DNA of 64,000 bases from Oegoconia quadripuncta (GCA_949316235.1 OX438749.1:14710414-14774413), one strand, 5' to 3'. Numbered from the stretch's first letter, positions 52,618-62,898 are shown. Notes: a model not told the origin generated them from the letters alone. Program-made: numbers and translations.

Positions 52618-52944
52618 ATAGAGACCATTCAGCTGTACTCACAGTACAGCAAGCCTGATTTTTTTTATTTATTTTAAATTAAAAAAATCAATTTGAAAAA
52701 GTTGTTTATTTGGGAAAGTCTTTGTAACCATGAGGACATGCATATTATTTTTTAGTATAATGAATTAATTAAAACTCACCCTATAATAGAGCGCAGTGAT
52801 CAGCTATACTCACAATATAGAAAGGTTAAAATTTTCTTTCCATAATATTTTAAATGAGGAAAATGTATTTTAAAAAATTGTTTCTTTTATTATCATCAAT
52901 AAAGGGGTGACTACATAGCGCAGAGCTTTATAGAGCGCAGTGAT
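52618..52944. repeat. diverged tandem duplication with hairpins
   Basis: Unit 1 (52618-52710): AGAGACCATTCAGCTGTACT+CACAGTACAGC, then TATTTTAAATT and AAAAGTTGTTT. Unit 2 (52784-52890): AGAGCGCAGTGATCAGCTAT+ACTCACAATATAG, then TATTTTAAATGAGG and AAAAATTGTTTC. AGAGCGCAGTGAT appears again at 52,933. In unit 1, GCTGTACT-CAC-AGTACAGC (52632-52650) is a perfect 8-base-stem hairpin; it is decayed in unit 2. Confidence 0.5.
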
Positions 52945-53176
52945 TTTTTATATGTACGACGGTTTAGTACTTGACCTCAATCATACCCGATGTTAAGTGA
53001 AGATGAGGTCGAAGGTGGAAGCGTATTGACCCGGAAACACCAACATATTTGGGGGACTGGCTATCTTATCTCTGGCAACCGGAACACAACAATGCTATAA
53101 CATTGCTGCTTGGCGGCAGATTTAGATAAGATGGTGGTAGCTAGACAGGTGGACACATAAAATGCCCTACCACCAA
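52945..53176 (-). mobile_element. SINE-B, head missing
   Basis: Plus text GTACTTGACCTCAATCATAC, GATGTTAAGTGAAGATGAGG, TTTGGGGGACTGGCTATCTT, GGTGGTAGCTAGACAGGTGG and AATGCCCTACCACCAAAG. In minus sense the copy lacks everything upstream of GGTGGTAGGGCATTTT, like the truncated copy at 41,529. Confidence 0.85.
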
Positions 53177-53187
53177 AGTGTCCTCCT

Positions 53188-53580
53188 ATTATCATATCAG
53201 CCGCAGGACGTCTAGTGCTGAATATCCTCCCCCATAGAATTTTAGAGCTAACGATTGAAAGCAGCCTGCATTCAACGACTTCTGACGACTTTTATCACGT
53301 CGTCGATGCACGCTGTGGTGAACAACCCACGCTACGCTTGCCGGTGCGTGGTCTCCATTCTACAACCTTCATGTCCCAACTGTCATCAGTTCTTTGAGCT
53401 ATGTGCCCTGCCCACTGTCACTACACTCACTCTGGGCTACATCGCCGACCTAAGTTCTTCTACGGATATCCTGATTCAATCTCGTAGTGAAATGCTGAGA
53501 ATCGCCCTCTCCATTGCTCGTTGCGTGACATTGAGCTTTCTTATAAGGTCTATAGTGAGATTATTTCTACTGAATATAGG
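53188..53580 (-). pseudogene. RTE-type LINE reverse-transcriptase C-terminus
   Basis: The minus strand gives NVTQRAMERAILSISLRDRI+RI at its start (53,550), then with frame changes VGRAHSSK (from QWAGHIAQR), ETTHRQA, DDVIKVVRSRWMQAAFNR, and ends with the GGCTGATATGATAATAGGAG tail. Motifs VTQRAMERA.LG.SLRDRI, WAGHIA.R and DD..K..G.RWMQAA are those of RTE proteins. It has frameshifts and stops. The plus frames 53215-53620 are antisense shadows of it. Confidence 0.8.
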
Positions 53581-54259
53581 GTTATTAAAGTCAAGTCAAA
53601 GCTACTTCTGTCGAATATGACAATATTCCTCACTGACGAACTTACAAAACTTATGCAATAAATACCTACCCGTTTAAAACGTAACTTGACAGCTTTTGTA
53701 ATAGACAATCAAACTTTAAAACGATCTTTCTTTCCAGCGTTCATAACTTTTAACTAGAGGAGTTTAGGTAGGTAACCAAGTTTTCGAAACATCTTCAAAG
53801 GATAAACTTTCTAGTGAAATGTTTAGTGCCTACCTTGGGCTAAATATACACCATCCTCATTACGGTAGTGTCGGTTTCAAGGGTTGACAAAATTATATAA
53901 AATATCAGAGAGAATATGTCTTGGTGTCTCCAGGTTATTCCAATTTTGGAGGTATTGATACCTCCATGGACTTTGAAGTCCGCAGCCTTAAGATGGATTG
54001 CCGATGTCACTAGGAGAGGTACGATGAGTAATAAAGTCTACCAGGTTAATAGTTAAGTATTGATGATATTTTGTCAGATTAGTGAAGTCCAGATCCTGTC
54101 TGCGTAATTCTCCCACTGTAACTCTGTAAGCCAGGACCAAAGGTATGTACTGTTTACGGGGGATAGTGCAGGTAGGTATTAAGCGATGCGTTGTATTGTT
54201 TGTTGCATCAGAACATTACATATAACGAAGTATAAATGACAGGTCATGTGCATACATGA
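53581..54259. other. no gene recognised
   Basis: Nothing recognisable. Confidence 0.4.
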
Positions 54260-54480
54260 TTAGTACTCGGTTTGGTTGGCTGATTAAATGTTCGTCTGGC
54301 CAGCACCACCATCTTATCTAAGTCTGCCAACAAACAGTAATGTTAATAGCATTGTTGCGTTTCGGTTGTTAGAGATAAGACAACCAGTCCTCTAAATAAG
54401 ATGGGTTTAATAAGATCATCTTCACTTGACATTAGGTGTGTTTGGGGTCAAGTGCTTAACCCGTTGTGCATACAAAATAA
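54260..54480 (+). mobile_element. SINE-B, truncated and shortened
   Basis: TTAGTACTCGGTTTGGTTGG, CAGCACCACCATCTTATCTA, GTAATGTTAATAGCATTGTT, GAGATAAGACAACCAGTCCT, then a shortened link to ATCATCTTCACTTGACATTA and CCGTTGTGCATACAAAAT. Confidence 0.8.
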
Positions 54481-54929
54481 GTAAAAAAGTCCATGTCCTC
54501 AGGTACCAAATGAATGGGTAGCTAAGGGATATCTTTTTGACTATTTAAGGTCTTCATGAAATTCCTAAACCCACCACCCGCACAGGCAGAATAGCGTCCT
54601 ACTTGCATCGCTCATTTATGCGTGCGCAGTGATCCCCAGGTAATCTATATCCTATGCTCTCACAAAAATTAAATAATAAATATTGTAAATAAATCACTGA
54701 AAATGATTATTTATTCCGTTTTAGTAGAAGTTACGAGTATACTTTGGCACATATAGAATAGTCTTCTGTCATATAAAAGCTATCCTCTATAAATGCCGGC
54801 TTTCCAATTTGTTACATTGTATTTTATCTATCTAAAGTGTGTTGCAATAAAAATGATATAAATGGGTAAGTTTACGTCCCTTTTTAACTCCCTACAACAA
54901 AGAGGGGTGGTAAACGTTGAAGTCTATAG
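54481..54929. other. no gene recognised
   Basis: Nothing recognisable. Confidence 0.35.
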
Positions 54930-55040
54930 CTGCCTGTGGCATTGTAACGCCTAAATGGATGAACGGATTTGAAAATGGTTTTATATATTCGAAATCTGGT
55001 GTTTGCAAGATGTTTCTTAGTTTGATAGAAATCGGTGGCC
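54930..55040 (+). repeat. dispersed repeat E fragment
   Basis: GCCTGTGGCATTGTAACGCC, ATGGATGAACGGATTTGAAA, TCTGGTGTTTGCAAGATGTT. It is closer to a plausible ancestral form than the copy at 2,265. Confidence 0.5.
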
Positions 55041-55469
55041 ATAAGAATCAGTGGTTTTAAGTCGTTCCTTCAGACTACTGACAGCATTGTAGTGGAGATT
55101 TTACGCGTGGCAGCATTCAGGTCCTCAAGAATTTGATCTTTTTGCCATCGACTCGCTAAGAAAGAGATGACGACTGACTTGGCTTAAAGACTAACTTCAA
55201 TTGGAAACGACTGGGACCGTTTATAAAAACTTTTATTAAAATATCACTAGTGGTCACTCATCCAAAGACTGACTGCGCCAGACATTCCTTAACTGTGCTA
55301 ATCAAAAATGAATAGTGAATGCGACACCGTCACGAGTAGGTATACTTAGGTACTGTCAAAATTTTGTAATCTCTGTTTGAATCCAACAGTAAAGTTTCTT
55401 CAATTTCAATGTATTAGATTTGTGACGGATTGAGCAAGTTGTTAGGTTCTTTTGTAAATAAGTAAATAT
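55041..55469. other. no gene; possible SINE core scrap
   Basis: GACGACTGACTTGGCTTAAA … GGAAACGACTGGGACCGTTT (55,167-55,221) resembles part of the composite SINE at 39,115-39,340 (CTAACGACTTGGCTTAACGA … ACAACCGGGACAGGG). The match is weak. Confidence 0.3.
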
Positions 55470-55615
55470 AGCAGCTAGGCTTGCATTGTGGATACTAGAT
55501 GGTTGATATACTACACAAATACATTTTTATTGTAAATAAATACATACATAAATGGAAACATCCATAGTTCGGCTTCACAGGTCCGTATTCATCATACAAA
55601 CATATGCCCCTAGCG
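55470..55615 (-). mobile_element. SINE-A body fragment
   Basis: GCAGCTAGGCTTGCATTGTG, GATACTAGATGGTTGATATA, GTAAATAAATACATACATAA, GTATTCATCATACAAACATA and TGCCCCTAGCG are SINE-A body in reverse. Both the head and the GATGGCGCTGTG end are missing. Confidence 0.75.
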
Positions 55616-55753
55616 TAATTCCATTATAAAAAAAATTAATAACAGGCAGGGTTTCAAAACCTTACTCCACGACTAGCTTTCCTTTCATGACTTCTATGAA
55701 TCTAGAAATAAATATAAATAAATAATAACACATCTTTCTGCTACTGACAGAAG

Positions 55754-55824
55754 TTTTTATTGCACAACGGTTTAGCGTTTGACCTCAATCAGACCTGATG
55801 TTAAGTGAAGATGAGGGTGAAGGA
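55754..55824 (-). mobile_element. SINE-B 3' fragment
   Basis: TTATTGCACAACGGTTTAGC, TTTGACCTCAATCAGACCTG and ATGTTAAGTGAAGATGAG: the 3' end of SINE-B in reverse. Confidence 0.75.
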
Positions 55825-55880
55825 ATAAAATAACCTGCACCCTACTACATACAATCCGATCAATTATTTGTAATATATGT

Positions 55881-56147
55881 GTGTCGCTAAATGGAACAAA
55901 TAAAGACTCTTACTTTAATATAGTGTACAGTGGCATACACAGCGTTTTCTCACTAAATTTGCTATTAAATGGGAAAAAATACAACTACAAAATAATAACT
56001 TACTCTTCTAGCAATCTTCGCAACTGTTTAGAACATTTTTGTGATCATATCAGTATGAATCAGCTGTCTAGACAATATATTTTACAATATTTAGGGTACA
56101 CTGCCTTTCTGCCTACATATAGAGGGCACGCTACTGGTGTAGATTGA
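55881..56147 (+). other. unrecognised open frame, 88 codons
   Basis: The frame begins MSLNGTNKDSYFN and ends NQLSRQYILQYLGYTAFLPT+YRGHATGVD. No signal peptide or domain is recognised. Its residue mix is less A/T-driven than other chance frames (Leu, Cys and His clusters such as NCLEHFCDHISMNQLS), so a degraded transposon protein is possible. No repeat partner was found in the window. Confidence 0.2.
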
Positions 56148-56674
56148 TATTGAGCCGCTCGTAATTGGAATTGAGAAGTCTAACCCCCCTATAAACTAAT
56201 TATTGTCAAAATTATTGATTCTAAATAGGTATGTTAAAATTAGAATTACAAATAAATTTGGCTTGCTAGAATCTTAACCTTGAAAATCTTCGAACGAACG
56301 TGAATTCCCGAGTGGGAAGTCGGATTTCCATTGGCTTTTCAATAATCGCAATTTTTACTGAGAGAATAATTCTTTTGAAGCCAAAATGTAGATTACATAA
56401 AAGTTGTTTCTGTAGGTAGTAGCTATACGCAGATACTCCTATTTATACCTTTACTATGTTATACTGATATAAGTATATATCTACTTCCTACACCCACCTC
56501 TCGCCGCATCCGCTCTAATTTTAGTCTCTTCATCCACGCTTTGGTTTAGGCTTTCCCATGAGAAGCCAGGTGCTATACACGTAACTACTCGTAATTTATA
56601 ATATAATAGTCGTGCATGTTTTATCACACCAAAATCTAGGAAGCACTCCTGGCGCAGTCGCATCTATTCTTATT
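56148..56674. other. no gene recognised
   Basis: Nothing recognisable. Confidence 0.35.
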
Positions 56675-56846
56675 TATCAACGGGTTAGGATATACCCAGG
56701 TCCCCTAACTTATTTAGGGGACTGGCTATCTTATCTCAAATAGCCGGAACGCAACAATTCCATGAACATTGTCGTTTGGCAGTAGACTTAGATAATGGTG
56801 TAGCTCGTCGGGGGGACATTTAAAAATGCCCTAACAAACGAACAAC
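56675..56846 (-). mobile_element. SINE-B relic
   Basis: CAACGGGTTAGGATATACCC, TTAGGGGACTGGCTATCTTA, AGCCGGAACGCAACAATTCC, GGGGACATTTAAAAATGCCC. The order matches SINE-B in reverse, with many changes and a missing 'CTCATCTTCACTTAAC' block. Confidence 0.65.
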
Positions 56847-56847
56847 G

Positions 56848-56960
56848 TATTCTTTATTGCATAGCAATAATACAAATAACAACAGAAAAAATAAGCAAGA
56901 GAACAGTACAAAAAGCAATCTCTTCCAGCAACCGTTGGGTTAGGAACCATTACGCATGAC
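56848..56960 (-). mobile_element. LINE 3' end, minus strand
   Basis: CGTATTCTTTATTGCATAGC, AATAATACAAATAACAACAG and AATCTCTTCCAGCAACCGTT+GGGTTAGGA. Same order as 4,726-4,870 and 48,703-48,850. Confidence 0.5.
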
Positions 56961-58244
56961 CCTTTGGGGATCAAGACGAATCTAAAGACACCTTGCACTT
57001 CAAAATCGGTTAGCCATAGGCTACAGGAGGTAACATAGAAATCTACATACATACTTACACCTGACAAAAACGTCGCTGGCAGTGTTCAATAATATACATT
57101 CATAATATATATGGCATGACTTTATAAACTTATTTGAACAGTTATTCGCCAATAGTTGCTTACCGCGGCGAGAAGGAGATGGAGCTATTTTGTGTAAGCT
57201 TTTAAAATCGTTATAAATTCATGTGTGATGGTAAGAATACACTGGAAAGGTACTTAAATTTTTCTTAAAATCCGCCGTATTTATTGCGCAGTAAACGAGA
57301 AAGTTAATTTAAATTTTTGTGCGACTTACTCGTATGTTATTTTCAAACTGAGAGTGAAAGATAAAATGCGACATTTGCATCGGGCAGTCCTAAAATTTTT
57401 ACTTTTTCAGTTTAAAAAGAACGTTATTTAAAGAAATTTTTGATTAATATTGACAGTTACGTACCTATAGATAAATACGGTAGAATTTTGCTTGGCACAT
57501 GCTTATTCCGATCTATGATGATATTAAGAGAATATTGCGGTTTTTAAGTTTCACGCAATAAGAGCGGTGTTATTATGTTTAAAGTCATGTCTGTCTGTCT
57601 GTGGTTATGCAGTGCCAAAACGGCTAAACCGATTTGAAAACGGTTTAAATAACCGAGTTTTCTTAGTTTTCGAGTGTTCTTAGTTATGGTTGATGGACAG
57701 TTTTATCAACACAGCCTTATACGTCCCTACTGTTGGGGCATAGCCTCCTCTCACTGGGAGAATCAGTTTATATTGGTATATTTATATGCATGACATTTTA
57801 ATTTCGTGAGATTCGGGGGTTCTCTAAATTCAATTTTTTTAAATTTTTTTTCAATTTTTTTATTTTAAGAACACAAACAGTCAAAGCATAATACAAGAAA
57901 CATATTGGTAAAATAATAATTCTTTGACAAACAGTGTCCACAGATAAAATTTTTTAACACCACCAGAACTATAACAGACGAATACATCGACATGCCCAAA
58001 AAAAATATATTTTTATTTACCTATATGTAATGGATCACAATAGTGCACGAACAACCACAGCCCCCCGGCTTCTCTGTTTTTTTTTTAATCATTTTTTATG
58101 TAAATTATATTTTATTCTTGTGCAGTAAATTATACTACATGAGCATAATACTCGAATTTATTTATAGTTCCAAAATGATAATGTAAGAAGTACAATTGCT
58201 TTCGATATGCAGCGAGAGTGTATTCGAGTGATAGGAAAAGAAAA
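56961..58244. other. no gene; repeat scraps
   Basis: 56,965-57,050 pairs with 15,573 (CAAGACGAATCTAAAGACAC). 57,585-57,665 has CTGTCTGTCTGTGG, CCAAAACGGCTAAACCGATT+TGAAAACGG, a repeat E-like opening. 57,715-57,770 has CGTCCCTACTGTTGGGGCAT, AGCCTCCTCTCACTGGGAGA, the RTE-like SINE tail in minus sense. Otherwise nothing. Confidence 0.4.
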
Positions 58245-58420
58245 TCCACAGGGCAAACATGAATAGCAGTCGGAAGGGGACGTACCTCGATCAAACGTCT
58301 CGGAAAAAGGTTAGGGGTACCCTTTACCGTGGAACTTGTATGAAGATTGATGGGAGAGAGAGGGGCTAGAGTGGTGGCCCAGAATCGTAGCAAGTGGAAG
58401 TCAAGTCTCTGCCTATATAC
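58245..58420 (+). pseudogene. possible LINE C-terminus scrap
   Basis: One frame gives VVAQNRSKWKSSLCLY near the right edge, resembling LINE ends of the type A.DR.KW+(K/R)S, and GTCTCTGCCTA matches the words after such ends (compare TAGTCTCTGCCTACCCCAAT at 32,954). The upstream text is too decayed to confirm. It is interrupted by the transposon at 58,426. Confidence 0.35.
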
Positions 58421-58425
58421 ATCAG

Positions 58426-59009
58426 TATACAGGGTGTAATCGTTAAGTGTGCACAGGCGATTATTCCGTAACTATTATAGATATCAAAAGACTTTAAACT
58501 GATATCGAAAATACTTTACCTATTTATCGCGGATTCTCTTTCCCGCCAATTTATTGCGATTTTTCAATTTGCGTCAATAATCGTGATTGTTGCATTTATT
58601 AATTAAAAAATGGCATATTCCAATACAGAAAAAAGGGACATGTTAAAAATGTACTACAAACATGATTGTAACAATAGGGCAGCCATTATTGCCTACAGAA
58701 GAGAGTACCCAGATAGAGAAGTTCCTTCTGGTACGTATTTACGTAAGCTGGATCATTGTTTTGCACAACGAGGACGTCACTTCGAACATCTGCTTTGAAT
58801 AGGTACAAAATTTTGTACTTACTAAGAAATAAAATGTATGGGAGTGTTTAATATAATTTTTTTGGATATTTCTCGTTTTATTTTTAAAAGTTATTAATGT
58901 CATTTTACTCATTAGGTAAAGTACTTTCGATATCAGTTTAAAGTTTTTTGATATCTATAATAGTTACGGAATAATCGCCTGTGCACACTTAACGATTACA
59001 CCCTGTATA
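58426..59009 (+). mobile_element. DNA transposon with 97-base inverted ends
   Basis: Left end 58426-58522 and right end 58913-59009 are reverse complements with only two mismatches in 97. They start TATACAGGGTGTAATCGTTA, AGTGTGCACAGGCGATTATT, CCGTAACTATTATAGATATC. The TATA at each edge is consistent with a TA target duplication around TACAGGG…CCCTGTA. The interior holds one short frame (58610-58798) that looks like a fused, internally deleted transposase. High identity of the ends suggests a recent insertion. Non-autonomous; the helper is not in the window. Confidence 0.9.
58610..58798 (+). CDS. 62-codon remnant: transposon HTH start joined to transposase C-terminus
   Basis: Residues 1-47 (MAYSNTEKRDMLKMYY, AAIIAYRREYPDREVPSGTY, LRKL) resemble the N-terminal helix-turn-helix domain often called DUF4817 (Y…EK..M…Y…A…YR..YP.R..PS…I..L), found at the start of insect transposase-like proteins. 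Residues 49-62 (HCFAQRGRHFEHLL) resemble the very end of the same proteins (…C…GGHFEHLL). The DDE catalytic middle, several hundred residues, is absent, yet the join keeps the frame and the frame has no stop. The ATG follows an AAAAAATGG context. It could make a DNA-binding peptide able to occupy the transposon ends, but expression is unproven. Assignment is by motif memory. Confidence 0.6.
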   Translation: MAYSNTEKRDMLKMYYKHDCNNRAAIIAYRREYPDREVPSGTYLRKLDHCFAQRGRHFEHLL

Positions 59010-59049
59010 GGCAGAGATTCATTCATTCCTGATTCGATTTCGACCTAAT

Positions 59050-59210
59050 TCGATAGACCGCTACCATAGGTATGTCTTTACTGTCGTCGCTCTGCGGAGT
59101 CAGTGAAGTAACGGTGGGCAAGGCACATAGCGCGTAGGACTGAAGGGGCAAAAAGTTTAAGACTAAAAACGGGCAGCCCAGCATTGGACGTCCAGCCAAA
59201 TGGTAAAGGG
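59050..59210 (+). pseudogene. RTE-type LINE scrap
   Basis: From 59,104 the frame reads VK, stop, RWARHIARRTEGAK, then KTGSPALDVQPNGK. Compare LKWQWAGHIARRTDGRW … RTGRRSVGRPPTRW in RTE proteins. The second half is shifted. About 35 codons remain. Confidence 0.6.
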
Positions 59211-59293
59211 AATATTTATATACATTAAAAAAGGAGCTATTTACAAGACATTACAAGAAAGGATAAAATTGAAAAGAAATGCTCGTAAACAGA

Positions 59294-59624
59294 CTTTTTT
59301 TTATGCACGACGGGTTCGTACTTGCCCTCAATCACACCTGATGTTAAGTGAAGATGAGGGCGAAGGTGGAAGCGTCCTGACCCGTGAACCCCAACACATT
59401 TGGGGGACTGGCTATCTTATCTCTGACAGCCGGAACACAACAATGCTATTAACATTTCTGTTTGGCTGCAGATTTAGATAAGATGGTGGTAGCTAGCCAG
59501 GCGGACATTTAAAATGCTCTACCACCAACCAAACCGAGTACTAAACATGTACCTCGCTGGGGATCGAACCCGCGACCTCCGATTCGTAAACCCTATGTTG
59601 TTTACATTGAGCCACGGAGGCGGT
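59294..59624 (-). mobile_element. SINE-B, full length
   Basis: Minus sense: AACCGCCTCCGTGGCTCAAT, GTAAACAACATAGGGTTTAC, GAATCGGAGGTCGCGGGTTC+GATCCCCAGCG (perfect box B), TACTCGGTTTGGTTGGTGGT, CATCAGGTGTGATTGAGGGC, CCCGTCGTGCATAAAAAAAA. One of the two complete copies. The plus frame 59200-59481 runs through it and is not a gene. Confidence 0.9.
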
Positions 59625-60404
59625 TAAAAATTTATAGATTGGTAGTTTTTGTATATAGAAATAATAGGAATAGTCTTCTCGTTATTCAGGTTACGTATTT
59701 ATTCGTACGTAGGTCTGACAGTAATATGAATGGGTAAGTACACCTATTTATCATCCTTGCGACCCAATCCATATAAATCCTTCAATATTAACCCGTTTTC
59801 ATAAATCCGGCAAAACACCCAAACCTCCAGTTTATATAAAATATACCTACAAAAATTACATAACTAAGGAAGAATAGATACTAAAACTCCATAAGTATTA
59901 TCATTCGCAGTATACGAATCCGGTGTAATCGGGCTAAAAGCCGGAGTAACCTTACATCACTCTGTGGTACGCGAACCGCTGTCTATGTTAATTTTGTTGT
60001 ATAGCTCGGTTTTATCTCTGCAGGCTATATATACTATATGTTTTTTTATTCTCCGGGCTTGTAGTTGCTCTTAGTCATTCATAACTATTGTGAATGAGGA
60101 TGAAGGTGAAAGAACTCTACTGAATATTATATCTGTATTATAATGTAACCTTTACAAAGATATACAGGTGTCATAAAAAACTATATATAGCTTTCTCCGA
60201 ACACTGTATCTACATCATCGGACACTCATGCACGATTTAGTCATTTCTATTATATAGCTTATAATTAGTCATTTATCTCCCTACACACACATATACAGAG
60301 GTAACTATGTATATCTCTTATAAGTCTAGAAGTAAAAAAGTGATACAAAGATGACAGATAGATTGTTTAATTGCTAGTGCTAGATGTAAAGAATTTAATA
60401 TTTA
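59625..60404. other. no gene recognised
   Basis: Nothing recognisable; a 20-base word like SINE-B (GAGGATGAAGGTGAAAG) at 60,097 is too short to call. Confidence 0.4.
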
Positions 60405-60680
60405 CAACACGGTGGTCGAGAGTTCGATTCTCAGCAGGGTACATGTTTAATTGGTTTGGTTAAAAATGTTTATTTATTTAGTGGTGGGCCAGTTTGTATC
60501 CACTGCCGCTAAGCAAAAATATTATGATAGCATTGTAGCATTCTGGCTGTTTGAGATAAGATAAACAGTCTGCCAAATAAGTTGGGACTTCCGGGTGAGC
60601 GTGTTTTCCCTTTTAACCTCATCTTGATGTAAGATCTGATGTGATTAAGTAAGTCTGACTCGTTATAAAAATAAAAAAAA
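60405..60680 (+). mobile_element. SINE-B, old diverged copy
   Basis: GGTGGTCGAGAGTTCGATTC+TCAGCAGGGTACATG (box B region), TTGGTTTGGTTAAAAATG, GATAGCATTGTAGCATTCTG, GAGATAAGATAAACAGTCTG, GGGACTTCCGGGTGAGCGTG, AACCTCATCTTGATGTAAGA. Order is intact but differences are frequent; one of the oldest copies here. Confidence 0.7.
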
Positions 60681-61150
60681 ATAAAATAATTTACAAGAGG
60701 TAAAAAATAATAGTTTGGAAAATTAATACTAAACTATGTAAGGACACTAATTATAATATTACTGTGTATTATTATATGAAAATAGGTCTCTTTAATAACG
60801 ACTAAACCTATGAACACGGACTTACGACGGGCTTTCTGTGGGCCAGACAAAAAATTGCGATCGAACAAAGAACTTCGTGGTTTTTGATGTATTATTTATG
60901 TGACTTGTATATTTCGGTGGCACTGTTATTGCGATTTTTTTTTGAGATTTAATTATAAAGCAGTCTCTGTGTATGAGGAATGAGGATTTCAACAACACGT
61001 GATGCCAGAATGTTCACTTAAAATATTGAATAACTCTTAACCTTCGCTGGCACTAATTTTTCCCTTTAAGCACTATTTGGTACTATTTTAGCCCAATTTA
61101 TCAAAACAGCTGACTTCCACTTCGTGTAGCTCGCCTTGGAATATTAGGGC
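60681..61150. other. no gene recognised
   Basis: Nothing recognisable. Confidence 0.35.
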
Positions 61151-61415
61151 ATATAAATAAATAAATAACACACATCGCCTTCTAGTTCCACTTTAAGCAA
61201 CTATAGGCTTGTGTTGTGGATACCAGATGGTTGATATACTACATAAATACATTTTCTTTCGTAAATAAATACTTATAATAAATGAACACATCCATAACTC
61301 TACTACTAACACGTGTCCGTATTCATCATACAAACATATGCCCCTTGCGGATTCGAACCCACGACCTTTTGGTATAGTGGTCAGAGTTTCTAACCACTAC
61401 ACCAAACAGGTCGAC
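61151..61415 (-). mobile_element. SINE-A, full length
   Basis: Minus sense: CGACCTGTTTGGTGTAGTGG (box A), TTAGAAACTCTGACCACTAT, GTCGTGGGTTCGAATCCGC (box B), ATATGTTTGTATGATGAATA, CATCTGGTATCCACAACAC and AAGGCGATGTGTG. The head is identical in its first 20 bases to the copy at 9,268. Confidence 0.85.
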
Positions 61416-62062
61416 AATTTACTGCATTCGCGTTGATTGATTGATTGTATTGATTGATTGAGCATTGATGTATTGTTCAGTATCCTTGAATAAGTCAGAC
61501 ATTTTGGTCTATATTGTAAATTGCGTAAACTGTTAAAACACATAACACCAACATTTCCTTACGTTAATAAACTCTCGAAACAACTTGCCGCTCCAGTTTC
61601 CGTAGACAACTTTGCGACAATAAGTTGAAGCTAGGAAGTATTGTTGTAAAATATCCTCCTAGACAAAGCCACGGGACACGGCTTATGACAGCCATATAAA
61701 TGGAAATTGTCGCGATTTAAGTCCCTCGGTCGTCTCATATAGCGAACTGGTTTCGGAAATCACGGCGGGCGCGCGGGGGATGGGATGCCTCGTTCACACG
61801 CCTCCGCTGAATACTGATTTACATATTTATGTTGTCAATTTGGGAAATTGTTTTCTACGATGGTAGTTCTAAAATGTACTGACATGAGTTAGTAAGCGAG
61901 GCGATTTTGTAAAGATGTGTGTAGACTAAAACAAGGCTCCTTTACGTCCAAATCTTTAAATAGTATAAAAAGCATAAGAATAAGAATAATTTTATTGGAT
62001 ACAGAAATAAATATACACAGTACAAAATAGCGATGACAGCTACTGTAGTTGGAAACTGTAGT
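61416..62062. other. no gene; TTGA repeat and a GC-rich patch
   Basis: GTTGATTGATTGATTG (61,432-61,447) is a short TTGA repeat beside the SINE. 61,760-61,800 has ATCACGGCGGGCGCGCGGGG, a CpG-rich patch. 61,985-62,062 has ATTTTATTGGATACAGAAAT, possibly a minus-strand LINE tail. Confidence 0.4.
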
Positions 62063-62379
62063 GTAGCTATAAACGCCCATCTCCAAAGCGACAGTGTACC
62101 AACGAATGTATTGTTATACTTAGCATTATATAAAATAAATATTGTAACACAACAGAACTAATAATTATAACAACACCACCAAAATGAAACAAAGAAAGAA
62201 AAATTACAAAAAAATCTTAAGTAGCTATAAACGCCCATCTCCAAAGCGACAGTGTACCAACGAATGTATTGTTATACTTAGCATTATATAAAATAAATAT
62301 TGTAACACAACAGAACTAATAATTATAACAACACCACCAAAATGAAACAAAGAAAGAAAAATTACAAAAAAAATCTTAA
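62063..62379. repeat. perfect tandem duplication, 158-base unit
   Basis: Unit 1 62063-62220 and unit 2 62221-62379 both run from GTAGCTATAAACGCCCATCT to ACAAAAAAATCTTAA. The only difference is one extra A in the A run of unit 2. GTAG precedes each unit and follows the second. Such identity means a very recent event or an assembly error. Confidence 0.95.
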
Positions 62380-62414
62380 GTAGGTATCTACATAACTGAC
62401 AATTGTTGTTTTGT

Positions 62415-62649
<235 letters not shown>

Positions 62650-62696
62650 TTGTATGTATGTGTATAATACCTATATTTACTTAATATAAAAAATAA

Positions 62697-62898
62697 AGCA
62701 TGTAAAAAGAATAAAACAAATCCGTCTCTTTCCGTGGGCGTCATACACGGAGCGGAGCCTTTAGGATTTTCCACCAAAAAACATCTATAGATTTGCAGTT
62801 TTAAAGGTGATGGGCTCACCCTCTGTCACGTGTGCATTGCTAAATGCTAATGTTAGGGATATCTCTGACCAACCCATTTGGAATAAAGGTCGTGCCGT
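62697..62898 (-). repeat. dispersed repeat D, uninterrupted copy
   Basis: Plus text GTAAAAAGAATAAAACAAAT, CGTCTCTTTCCGTGGGCGTC, TCCACCAAAAAACATCTATA, GGTGATGGGCTCACCCTCTG, GCTAATGTTAGGGATATCTC and TTTGGAATAAAGGTCGTG. It contains every block found in the split copies, so it serves as the reference for D. Confidence 0.7.

Noticed and set aside
53215..53620. Overlapping plus-strand frames of 60 and 121 codons
   Set aside because: Antisense shadows of the RTE reverse-transcriptase relic on the minus strand.
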